Program-made: the position numbers and the translations under genes
Shown: positions 1 through 7,404 of the stretch, in pieces
Position numbering within the stretch: position 1 is the stretch's first letter
Layout: each line of letters begins with the position of its first letter
Notes under the pieces: model-generated
What the model saw: only the letters and a program-made list of their open reading frames with translations
Told to the model about the DNA's origin: nothing
Database searches by the model: none
Assembly: GCF_017309955.1 (NCBI RefSeq)
Contig: NZ_CP021247.1
Location: 2,567,001 to 2,631,000, forward strand
Direction: 5' to 3'
DNA length: 64,000 nt
Origin: Novosphingobium sp. KA1
GTDB lineage: Bacteria > Pseudomonadota > Alphaproteobacteria > Sphingomonadales > Sphingomonadaceae

Positions 1-1
1 T

Positions 2-1270
2 GAAGGCTACGAGCAGGGCAAGGACGCCGAGCTGACCGTCAGCCTCGAAGTTCTCCCGGTGATCGCGGCCCCCGCCATCGATGGTCTGAAGCTCGAAAAG
101 CTGGTGGTTCCGGTTGCGGAAGACGCCGTGACCGAAGCGGTCGAGCGTATCGCCTCGCAGCAGCAGCGTTTCGAAACCAAGGACGGCGCGGCCGCTGACG
201 GCGACCAGCTGATCATCGACTTCACCGGCAAGCTCGACGGCGTCGAATTCGACGGCGGCAAGGCCGAGAAGGCTCCGCTCGTGATCGGCGCGGGCCGCTT
301 CATCCCCGGCTTCGAAGAGCAGCTGGAAGGCGCCAAGGCCGGCGACGAGCGCACCATCACCGTGACCTTCCCCGAAGACTATCCTGCCGCGAACCTCGCC
401 GGCAAGGAAACCACCTTCGACATCGTCGTCCACGAAGTGAAGGCTCCCGCCGAAGCCAAGCTTGACGACGATTTCGCCAAGGAACTCGGCCTCGAGAGCC
501 TCGAGCAGCTTCAGGGCCTCCTGAAGGGCCAGCTGGAGCAGGAAACTGCCGGCCTGACCCGCACCGCCATGAAGCGCCAGCTGCTCGACCAGCTTGCCGC
601 AGGGCACGACTTCGACGTTCCGCCGACCATGGTGGAAGCCGAATTCTCGCAGATCTGGCAGCAGCTGACCCACGAAGCCAGCCACGAGGAAGACCCGGCC
701 GCCGCTCTCGCCGAGATCGAGGCCGAGAAGGACGACTACCGCAAGATCGCCGAGCGCCGCGTGCGTCTTGGCCTGCTCCTGTCGGAAATCGGCCAGTCGA
801 ACGGCGTCGAAGTGACCGCGCAGGAAATGCAGATGCTGGTTGCGCAGGCCGCGCAGCAGTATCGTCCAGAAGACCGCCAGCGCTTCATGGAATACGTCCG
901 CCAGGACCCGATGATGGCCGCTCAGCTGCGCGCGCCTCTCTATGAGGACAAGGTCGTCGACTTCCTCATCGAGAAGGCCGAAGTCACCGAGCGTGAAGTG
1001 ACCCGCGACGAACTGCAGGCCGCCATCGAAGCCGACACCGACGGCGACAAGGTGGAAGCCAAGAAGCCGGCCAAGAAGGCTCCGGCGAAGAAGGCCGCCG
1101 CCAAGAAGGACGAAGCGGAAGCTCCGGCTGAAGAAGCTGCTGCTGCGGAAAAGCCGAAGAAGGCTCCCGCCAAGAAGGCCGCTGCCAAGAAGGACGAGGC
1201 CGAAGGCGAGGCTGAAAAGCCCGCCAAGAAGGCTCCGGCCAAGAAGAAGGCTGCTGCCAAGGAAGACTGA
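2..1270 (+). CDS. tig: trigger factor, C-terminal part (5' end outside window)
   Basis: This is the ribosome-associated chaperone and peptidyl-prolyl isomerase that meets nascent chains at the tunnel exit. The frame is open from base 2, so the N-terminal ribosome-binding domain is largely missing. What remains begins near the end of that domain. It continues through the FKBP-like PPIase domain (IIDFTGKLDGVEFDGGKAE, then the F-x-PGFEEQLEGAKAGDE region) and the helical C-terminal chaperone arms. The last 70 or so residues (about nt 1048-1266) are an unusual lysine/alanine/proline tail built on repeated PAKKAPAKKAAAKKDE-like units, which I recall in other sphingomonad trigger factors but not in E. 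coli. The clpP and clpX genes follow on the same strand, the usual tig-clpP-clpX order, with one antisense gene inserted. Confidence 0.96.
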   Translation, partial: EGYEQGKDAELTVSLEVLPVIAAPAIDGLKLEKLVVPVAEDAVTEAVERIASQQQRFETKDGAAADGDQLIIDFTGKLDGVEFDGGKAEKAPLVIGAGRFIPGFEEQLEGAKAGDERTITVTFPEDYPAANLAGKETTFDIVVHEVKAPAEAKLDDDFAKELGLESLEQLQGLLKGQLEQETAGLTRTAMKRQLLDQLAAGHDFDVPPTMVEAEFSQIWQQLTHEASHEEDPAAALAEIEAEKDDYRKIAERRVRLGLLLSEIGQSNGVEVTAQEMQMLVAQAAQQYRPEDRQRFMEYVRQDPMMAAQLRAPLYEDKVVDFLIEKAEVTEREVTRDELQAAIEADTDGDKVEAKKPAKKAPAKKAAAKKDEAEAPAEEAAAAEKPKKAPAKKAAAKKDEAEGEAEKPAKKAPAKKKAAAKED

Positions 1271-1295
1271 TCTCTTCCAGCTGGCTTGATGCTAC

Positions 1296-1332
1296 AAAAG
1301 AGCCCGGTGCAGCGATGCGCCGGGCTCTTTTT
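1296..1332 (+). terminator. intrinsic terminator of tig
   Basis: A perfect 12-bp stem (AAAAGAGCCCGG at 1296-1307 pairing with 1320-1331) with a 12-nt loop ends in a run of five T. It lies 25 nt after the tig stop codon. Because both flanks are A/T rich it can also stop transcripts of the opposing gene that ends at 1334. Confidence 0.9.
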
Positions 1333-1333
1333 G

Positions 1334-2833
1334 TTATGGGGATGTCAGGAGCCCCTGCTCCGGCCTGGCTGCGGCCATGGCGACCCAGCCGTCGCCGATG
1401 CGCCGCACGGTGATGGCGTTCACCGCAAAGCCGCTGGCGCGCAAATGGGCAAGGATGGCGGCGTCGGTGAAGCGGTGGCGGGTGTCATGCTCGGCCCAGA
1501 ACAGCGTGGGGCACGCCTTTGCCATGCGCCGCGAGGTTTCCGGTTCCAGCGCGAAGCCGAAATGGGCCGCGACGGTGCGGTAGGCCGCAGGCGCGACCGC
1601 CAGATTGTCCGCCGGCGACATCGCCATGACGTCGGCATTCCAGAACCGGTCGACATGGACAAGGGTGTCGGGGCAGGTGGCCCGGATGTCCGCCACGTAG
1701 CGACCGGTGCCGTACCAGGAGTTGCGCGCGGTGGTCCGCGCGACGTGGTCGCACAGGCTCCATAGCGACAGCAGCAGTGCCGCACCGAGGAACATCGCGC
1801 CGGCCGCCGGGCCCAGTGCCCGCAGCAGCCGCCCGCAGGCCAGCGCCATGCCCAGGCTGACGGCGCCGACCATCGCGGTCAGATACTTCTCGATCAGCAG
1901 CGGGTGGACGAGGTGGATGGCGGTCAGCAGCGCCAGGCCAAGAACGACGCCCGCGGCCAGCTGCGCCAGGATCGCGATGCCTTCGCAGGCGGCACGGTCG
2001 CGCATGAGGTCGCGCCCCATGATCGCCACGCCGGCGATTGCACCGGCCAGCACCAGCGGATTGGCCTCCAGGCATCGCAGCAGCGCATATTCGATCGACC
2101 AGCGCGCCGAGGCGAGCCCGCCCTCGATCCAGAAATTCTGCGTGTTGGCCTGCCAATGCGGCAATTGCACCAGGCTGACGGCGACAAACAGCAGGCCGGA
2201 GGCCAGTGGCGGCAGCAGCAGGGCCCGAAAATAGCTCCAGTCCCGCTGCAGGGCGGCGATCAGCAGGAACAGCAGGATCAGTGAGCCCGCGATGAGCGTG
2301 GTGACGATATGGGTGTTGAACCCGATCAGCACGGCCGCGCCGTAGGCCAGCCGGCGGGGGATCGAGCCGCCCTCGCGGGTCAGCGCCAGGGCGGCCAGTG
2401 AAAACGCCAGCAGGGCGCCGGCGCACAGGGACAGGAAGTAGGAGCGCAGTTCGCTGCCGCTCAGCACCGTCCATTCGTTGCCGGCCAGCAGCAGCAGCAG
2501 CGCGGCGCCGGCAGGCAGCAGGCGGGGCACGTCGCGCACGATCGCGGCGCCCGCCAGCAGGCCGCATGCGCCGATGGCAAGGTTGAGCAGCCGGTGCGTC
2601 TCGATCCGGCCGAGTCCGTCGCTCGCCCGCGCCAGGGCGTAATAGAGCGGCGGGTGATTGTCCGCGAGCCAGCTTGTGCGCAGCGCCTCGGTCCAGCCCG
2701 GGCCGGGGCGGGTCACGTACTGGGTGTAGAACTCGTCGTACCAGGGCCCGCGATGGAGGCAGGCCCAGGCGATGGCCACGGCCAGTGCGGCTGCGGCGAG
2801 CAGGATTGTGCCGAAATGGAGCTTCCTTGACAT
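1334..2833 (-). CDS. GT-C fold membrane glycosyltransferase, ArnT/PMT-like
   Basis: The product is a predicted 499-residue polytopic membrane protein. It most resembles the GT-C family of lipid-linked sugar transferases (ArnT, PMT and relatives), which move a sugar from a polyprenyl phosphate carrier onto an envelope acceptor. The sequence shows an N-terminal transmembrane segment, then an acidic WYDE motif in the first periplasmic loop at about residues 31-34. It also shows an ADNHPPLYYAL motif typical of the family and about ten further hydrophobic segments. The start chosen (MSRKLHFGT) begins directly before the first membrane helix. The frame stays open far upstream, but that extension runs through clpP in antisense and has no membrane or domain character. 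Donor and acceptor cannot be told from sequence. It sits antisense between tig and clpP. Confidence 0.75.
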   Translation of the reverse strand: MSRKLHFGTILLAAAALAVAIAWACLHRGPWYDEFYTQYVTRPGPGWTEALRTSWLADNHPPLYYALARASDGLGRIETHRLLNLAIGACGLLAGAAIVRDVPRLLPAGAALLLLLAGNEWTVLSGSELRSYFLSLCAGALLAFSLAALALTREGGSIPRRLAYGAAVLIGFNTHIVTTLIAGSLILLFLLIAALQRDWSYFRALLLPPLASGLLFVAVSLVQLPHWQANTQNFWIEGGLASARWSIEYALLRCLEANPLVLAGAIAGVAIMGRDLMRDRAACEGIAILAQLAAGVVLGLALLTAIHLVHPLLIEKYLTAMVGAVSLGMALACGRLLRALGPAAGAMFLGAALLLSLWSLCDHVARTTARNSWYGTGRYVADIRATCPDTLVHVDRFWNADVMAMSPADNLAVAPAAYRTVAAHFGFALEPETSRRMAKACPTLFWAEHDTRHRFTDAAILAHLRASGFAVNAITVRRIGDGWVAMAAARPEQGLLTSP

Positions 2834-3043
2834 GTCCAGGCTCCCCCCGAAGCCGGTGATGGCCAAAATGATGAACGGCCCGAATTCTACGCTAATTTCC
2901 TTATCCTGCCGGTGGATGACTGAATTGTGGTCAAAGGGCAACGAATCACGCACCGCATTGCCCGCAGCCGGCACAAGTTGCGCTGTTCCGGTCAATTGCC
3001 CCCCGATAGTTGTGTGTCCTGCACCGAATGAAGGGTTAAAGCC

Positions 3044-3075
3044 CTTGAACATCGGGCAGGGGCACGCGACATAGG
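3044..3075 (+). promoter_or_regulatory. possible RpoH-type promoter of clpP
   Basis: CTTGAA at 3044-3049 matches the alphaproteobacterial sigma-32 -35 element. After 17 nt comes CGACATAGG, a weak match to the -10 element. The spacing and the heat-shock nature of clpP favour it, but the -10 is poor, so this is tentative. Confidence 0.3.
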
Positions 3076-3100
3076 CGGTCCAAACCAGAAGAGGACTCCC

Positions 3101-3769
3101 ATGCTCGACCTGTTTGGCGCCTCGGGCGCCCAAGGAAAGTTCACAACCGACCCCGTGACCGGCGCACTCGTGCCGATGGTCGTCGAGCAGACCAGCCGCG
3201 GTGAGCGCAGCTTCGACATCTACTCGCGCCTGCTGCGCGAGCGCATCGTTTTCGTGACCGGCGAAGTCGAGGACCACATGGCCTCGCTGATCGTCGCGCA
3301 GCTCCTGTTCCTCGAGTCGGAAAATCCCTCGAAGGACATCTCGATGTACATCAACTCGCCGGGTGGCGTGGTGACGGCCGGCATGGCCATCCACGACACC
3401 ATGCAGTACATCAAGCCGCGCGTGTCGACGGTCTGCATCGGTCAGGCCGCCTCGATGGGCAGCTTCCTGCTCGCCGCCGGCGAGCCGGGCATGCGCATCG
3501 CCCTGCCGAACGCCCGCATCATGGTGCACCAGCCCTCGGGCGGCGCCCGCGGCATGGCATCGGACATCGAGATCCAGGCGCGCGAGATCCTGCGCATGCG
3601 CACGCGTCTCAATGCGCTCTACGTGAAGTACACCGGCAAGTCGCTCGACGAGATCGAGAAGGCGATGGACCGCGACACCTTCCTCGAAGCCGAGGAAGCG
3701 CTGGCGTTCGGCCTCGTCGACAAGGTCTTCGAGACGCGGCCCGACGCCGACAAGCCGGCAGAAGCCTGA
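3101..3769 (+). CDS. clpP: ATP-dependent Clp protease proteolytic subunit
   Basis: This is the serine peptidase that forms the barrel of the ClpXP and ClpAP proteases in the cytoplasm. The 222-residue protein shows the complete catalytic triad: Ser118 in [11 protein letters not shown], His143 in MVHQP and Asp192 in MDRDTF. The Ser-His and His-Asp spacings are 25 and 49, exactly as in E. coli ClpP. The GGV-rich strand and the long handle helix are intact. The ATG follows a GAGGA-like ribosome site at about 3091. Its unfoldase partner clpX begins 160 nt downstream, with a weak hairpin between them, so the two may be separately adjusted. Confidence 0.98.
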   Translation: MLDLFGASGAQGKFTTDPVTGALVPMVVEQTSRGERSFDIYSRLLRERIVFVTGEVEDHMASLIVAQLLFLESENPSKDISMYINSPGGVVTAGMAIHDTMQYIKPRVSTVCIGQAASMGSFLLAAGEPGMRIALPNARIMVHQPSGGARGMASDIEIQAREILRMRTRLNALYVKYTGKSLDEIEKAMDRDTFLEAEEALAFGLVDKVFETRPDADKPAEA

Positions 3770-3791
3770 GTACGGCGGCCTGAGCATGAAC

Positions 3792-3821
3792 GAAGGCCGG
3801 TGCCTGCAGGGATCGGCCTTC
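3792..3821 (+). terminator. hairpin between clpP and clpX, possible attenuator
   Basis: GAAGGCCG at 3792-3799 pairs with CGGCCTTC at 3814-3821. The hairpin is 22 nt past the clpP stop. Only a short mixed T/C stretch follows, so termination is probably partial. Confidence 0.45.
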
Positions 3822-3929
3822 AGTTCTTTGCAACGGTTATCGGGGTACCCATATCGGCCGAGGATTGCAAAACCGGCCTCCTCCAAGGTAGACTCGACGA
3901 GTCGCCTGGAAATGGCCTAAAGACGGAAA

Positions 3930-5192
3930 ATGACGAAATTGAGCGGATCTGACGCGAAAAGCACCCTCTACTGCAGCTTCTGCGGCAAGTCGCAGCACGA
4001 AGTGCGCAAGCTGATCGCGGGCCCCACGGTCTTCATCTGCGACGAGTGTGTCGAGCTTTGCAACGACATCATTCGCGAAGAGACGAAGGCCGGCATTGCG
4101 GGCAAGAAGGACGGCGGCGTGCCGTCGCCCCGCGACATTTGCGAGACGCTGAACGACTACGTGATCGGGCAGGAACGCGCCAAGCGCGTGCTGTCGGTGG
4201 CGGTGCACAACCACTACAAGCGCCTCAAGCACAGCGGCAAGCAGGGCGATGTGGAGCTGTCGAAGTCGAACATCCTGCTGGTGGGTCCCACCGGTTCGGG
4301 CAAGACGCTGCTCGCGCAGACGCTCGCCAAGACGTTCGACGTGCCCTTCACCATGGCCGACGCCACCACGCTGACCGAAGCCGGTTACGTGGGCGAGGAC
4401 GTGGAGAACATCATCCTCAAGCTGCTCCAGGCTTCCGACTACAACGTCGAGAAGGCGCAGCACGGCATCGTCTACATCGACGAGATCGACAAGATCAGCC
4501 GCAAGGCCGAGAACCCGTCGATCACGCGCGACGTTTCGGGCGAGGGCGTGCAGCAGGCGCTGCTGAAGCTGATGGAGGGCACGACCGCCTCGGTTCCGCC
4601 GCAGGGCGGCCGCAAGCACCCGCAGCAGGAATTCCTGCAGGTGGACACGACCAACATCCTGTTCATCTGCGGCGGCGCCTTCGCGGGTCTTGAGAAGATC
4701 ATCGCCGACCGCCTCCAGAAGCGTTCGATCGGCTTCGGCGCGCATGTTGCCGATCCGGACAAGCGCCGCGTGGGCGAACTGCTCCAGAAGGCGGAGCCGG
4801 AAGATCTGCTCAAGTTCGGCCTGATCCCCGAATTCGTCGGCCGTCTGCCGGTGATCGCGACCCTCAACGACCTCGACATCGAGGCCCTGGTCAAGATCCT
4901 GCGCGAGCCGAAGAACGCGCTGGTCAAGCAGTACGCCAGGCTGTTCGAGCTGGAAGACGTCGAACTGACCTTCACCGAAGAGGCGCTCGAAGCGATCGCC
5001 CAGAAGGCCATCGACCGCAAGACCGGCGCGCGCGGGTTGCGCTCGATCGTGGAAGGGCTGCTGCTCGACACCATGTTCGACCTGCCGACCGAAAGCGACA
5101 TCGCCGAAGTGGTCGTCGACAAGGACGTGGTGGACGGCCGCAAGGAACCGGTCCGCGTGCTGAAGGGCGACAAGGCTGAAGCTGCCGCGTAA
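3930..5192 (+). CDS. clpX: Clp protease ATP-binding subunit ClpX
   Basis: ClpX is the AAA+ unfoldase that selects substrates, for example SsrA-tagged proteins and cell-cycle regulators, and feeds them into ClpP. The 420-residue protein has the N-terminal C4 zinc-binding domain with Cys15, Cys18, Cys37 and Cys40. It has Walker A GPTGSGKT at residues 119-126, Walker [10 protein letters not shown], the pore loop GYVGEDVE and the C-terminal small domain. Length and order are those of the family. The ATG at 3930 follows a purine-rich AAAGACGGAAA leader. It is followed by a strong terminator, so it ends the tig-clpP-clpX cluster. Confidence 0.98.
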   Translation: MTKLSGSDAKSTLYCSFCGKSQHEVRKLIAGPTVFICDECVELCNDIIREETKAGIAGKKDGGVPSPRDICETLNDYVIGQERAKRVLSVAVHNHYKRLKHSGKQGDVELSKSNILLVGPTGSGKTLLAQTLAKTFDVPFTMADATTLTEAGYVGEDVENIILKLLQASDYNVEKAQHGIVYIDEIDKISRKAENPSITRDVSGEGVQQALLKLMEGTTASVPPQGGRKHPQQEFLQVDTTNILFICGGAFAGLEKIIADRLQKRSIGFGAHVADPDKRRVGELLQKAEPEDLLKFGLIPEFVGRLPVIATLNDLDIEALVKILREPKNALVKQYARLFELEDVELTFTEEALEAIAQKAIDRKTGARGLRSIVEGLLLDTMFDLPTESDIAEVVVDKDVVDGRKEPVRVLKGDKAEAAA

Positions 5193-5243
5193 ACGCTGCG
5201 TGGCTGAAGCCGCAGCCTGAGCGCTGCCGCCAAGGCCGACATC

Positions 5244-5280
5244 AAAAGGGCCCGTCCGGTGCATCCGGGCGGGCCCTTTT
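5244..5280. terminator. bidirectional terminator after clpX
   Basis: AAAAGGGCCCG at 5244-5254 pairs perfectly with CGGGCCCTTTT at 5270-5280. The T run on the plus strand and the A run at the left edge allow it to serve both clpX and the convergent gene ending at 5330. Confidence 0.88.
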
Positions 5281-5329
5281 CGTTTGAGCGCAGGCGCGTT
5301 CGGCGCCGCCCCGAGCGGTAAGTCGGGGC

Positions 5330-5914
5330 TCAATTATTGCCGTCGGGGCGCGGACCCATGCGGCCACCCGGCCCGCCCCCGGGGCCACCTGCGCCGCGCG
5401 GCGGCATCGGATCGCCCTTCTTCATCGTGCGCACGACCTGGCCGTCGCGCGAGATCGTCATCTGCTCGGCCTCGGTGGACTTGAGCAGCCAGCCTGTGCC
5501 CGTCTGGACCCAGGTGTCGTGCGACAGCTCGCTCATGGCGAACAGATGCGTCTCGCCGTCCCGGCCTTCGCGGCTGTCGGAAGCGTCCTGGCGCTGCTCG
5601 ACCTGGGCGGTCTGGCCCTCGAGCGTGACGGAGATGATGGTGTTGGTCGACTTGCGGTTGGGATCGACCGGGATGTTGGCCAGCCGGTCGATCATCTGGT
5701 CGGCGCTCATCGAATTGCCGCCGAGGTCGGTGCGCTTGAAGTCGGGGGTGAGGAACGGCTTGATGTCGTCCGGCTCGCGCGTGTCCATGGCGCTCTTGAG
5801 TGCGGCGTAACGCGCCTCGAGGTCGCTCTTGGTATCGGCATGGGCGAGGCCGGGCAGCAGGGCGCTGCCGAGCGCGGCGCAAAGCAGCAGGCGGGCGGGG
5901 TATCGACGGGTCAT
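5330..5914 (-). CDS. exported NTF2/SnoaL-like protein of unknown function
   Basis: The 194-residue product starts with a clear signal peptide (RRYPARLLLCAALGSALLPGLAHA) and should be exported. The mature part (DTKSDLEARYAALKSAMDTREPDDIKPFLTPDF and onwards) has the helix-then-cone pattern of the SnoaL/NTF2-like fold, including the alternating strands ending in GTGWLLKSTEAEQM. The C-terminal 25 residues are a low-complexity Gly/Pro/Arg tail. No catalytic residues can be assigned, since this fold is used for many enzymes and binding proteins. The ATG at 5914 is preferred because it opens the signal peptide. Two upstream in-frame ATGs (5929, 5977) would place extra polar residues in front. It is convergent with clpX. 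Confidence 0.75.
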   Translation of the reverse strand: MTRRYPARLLLCAALGSALLPGLAHADTKSDLEARYAALKSAMDTREPDDIKPFLTPDFKRTDLGGNSMSADQMIDRLANIPVDPNRKSTNTIISVTLEGQTAQVEQRQDASDSREGRDGETHLFAMSELSHDTWVQTGTGWLLKSTEAEQMTISRDGQVVRTMKKGDPMPPRGAGGPGGGPGGRMGPRPDGNN

Positions 5915-6013
5915 CGCGGATATGTCCATCCAGTCAGTGATGGACGCGATTCCTAACCTCCGCCCGGCGCGCTGCAATCGGGATTATTGTACCTTATTGT
6001 CGCGGAAGTGGCG

Positions 6014-7048
6014 TCAAACGACGGCCGCGCTTTCCAGTGCGCATGCCGCGTTGCTTTCGGTCTCGATCTGGATGGTGGGGTGGCCGATCTTGAACCGGTG
6101 TTCGAGGTCGTGGGCGAGTGTGTGCAGGAAGCCGTCCCCGGGCTGTCCGCCGGGCATGACGAGATGCGCGGTGAGGGCGGTCTCCGTCGTGCTCATCGGC
6201 CAGACGTGGAGATCGTGCACTTGCGTCACCCCGGCGCGGCTTTCCAGAAAAGCGCGCACGGCGGCGATATCGATGCTCTCCGGCACGGCCATCATGCCCA
6301 TGCGCAGCGATTCGCGCAGCAGGCTCCAGCTCGACCAGGCGATCACCGCGGTGATGACCAGCGAGGCGATTGGATCGACGACCGTCCAGCCGGTGAACAG
6401 GATCACCACGCCCGCGATCACCACGCCCGCCGAAACCGCGGCGTCCGCCATCAGGTGCACAAAGGCGGCGCGCAAGTTGAGGTCGTCCTTGCTGCCTTTC
6501 GCGAAGAGCAGGGCGGAGAGGGCGTTCACCGCGATGCCGATGGCGGCAACAACGATCATCGTCATGCCGGTGACCGGGGCCGGTTCGGCGAAACGGCGGA
6601 TCGTCTCGACGAGAATGGCGCCGATCGCCACCCACAGCAGGGCGGCATTGGCGATGGCGGCGAGAATCGAGGAGCTCTTGAGGCCGTAGGTGAAGCGCTC
6701 GGTTGGCGGGCGCGAGGCCAGGACGCTGGCGGCCCAGGCCAGCAGCAGCGAGAGCACGTCCGACAGATTGTGCCCGGCGTCCGCCAGCAGGGCCATCGAA
6801 TCGCTCAGATACCCGGCGGCCGCCTCGGCAATGACAAATGCGAGGTTGAGGGCCACGGCGACGGCAAAGGCCCTGCCCACGTTGGCCGGGAGGGAGTGGT
6901 GGTGGTGTCCATGATGGTGGCCATGGCCATGGCCATGGTCATGGCCGTGGTGATCGTGGCCATGGTCATGGCCGTGGTGATCGTGGTGATGGCCGTGGTC
7001 GTGGCCATGGTGTGCATGTGCGGCGCTCATGGTCGGCGTGTCTGGCAT
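6014..7048 (-). CDS. cation diffusion facilitator (Zn/Co/Cd efflux), CzcD/ZitB-like
   Basis: This is a proton-driven exporter of divalent metal ions in the inner membrane. The 344-residue protein carries six predicted transmembrane segments. It has the conserved metal-site motifs of the CDF family in helices II and V (DAGHNLSD and HLMAD), and a cytosolic C-terminal domain with the HDLHVW signature. The first 52 residues are exceptional: more than half are histidine, in HGHDH-type repeats encoded by nt 6893-7018. They probably act as a metal-binding or metal-sensing tail. A second ATG at 7030 (MSAAHAHH) is an equally good start. The gene is divergent from the TonB receptor at 7405, with a 356-nt shared control region. 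Confidence 0.93.
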   Translation of the reverse strand: MPDTPTMSAAHAHHGHDHGHHHDHHGHDHGHDHHGHDHGHGHGHHHGHHHHSLPANVGRAFAVAVALNLAFVIAEAAAGYLSDSMALLADAGHNLSDVLSLLLAWAASVLASRPPTERFTYGLKSSSILAAIANAALLWVAIGAILVETIRRFAEPAPVTGMTMIVVAAIGIAVNALSALLFAKGSKDDLNLRAAFVHLMADAAVSAGVVIAGVVILFTGWTVVDPIASLVITAVIAWSSWSLLRESLRMGMMAVPESIDIAAVRAFLESRAGVTQVHDLHVWPMSTTETALTAHLVMPGGQPGDGFLHTLAHDLEHRFKIGHPTIQIETESNAACALESAAVV

Positions 7049-7404
7049 GAGCGGGCCGCGAGCGGCAAGCTATGTCGTAACATGTCACGCGCCGCGATGG
7101 CGCTGTGTGCTGCGCCGCACATAGGTCAGGGTGCATCGGGCGAGTGCCTGCCCGTGACATTTATGCCGCACCGCTGTCTTGAAAACATTGCAAAAATCGG
7201 CTGATTTTCAAGGAAAATTGGAAATGCGGCGCCATTCGGGTGTCGTAAAGCGGAAAAATTGCATCGGCTGCGGCAAAAATGAATCCCGCCTGTCAGAGAC
7301 TTGTCATATTGCACTGCTCTTAGCAGCCGCAGCAAACCTGTGGCGGGGCAAATCCTTCCGCAATCATTGCGTAAAACTCACTCTGAAGGCTCCAGGGGGC
7401 TAAG
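7049..7404. promoter_or_regulatory. divergent control region with three inverted repeats
   Basis: No gene is seen here. The region separates the metal exporter (minus) from the TonB receptor (plus) and must hold both promoters. It becomes A/T rich after 7150. CTTGAAAA (7178-7185) and TTTTCAAG (7205-7212) form an inverted repeat that encloses a competing hairpin, AAAATC/GATTTT (7193-7208). A perfect 13-bp palindrome, CGCAATCATTGCG, lies at 7359-7371, 33 nt before the receptor start, where an operator or transcript start would be expected. No Fur or Zur box could be assigned with confidence. Confidence 0.5.

Noticed and set aside
6893..7018. Repetitive CATGGCCATGG-type DNA as a tandem repeat or CRISPR-like array
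   Set aside because: It is in frame and encodes the histidine tail of the metal exporter. Units are irregular with no spacers.
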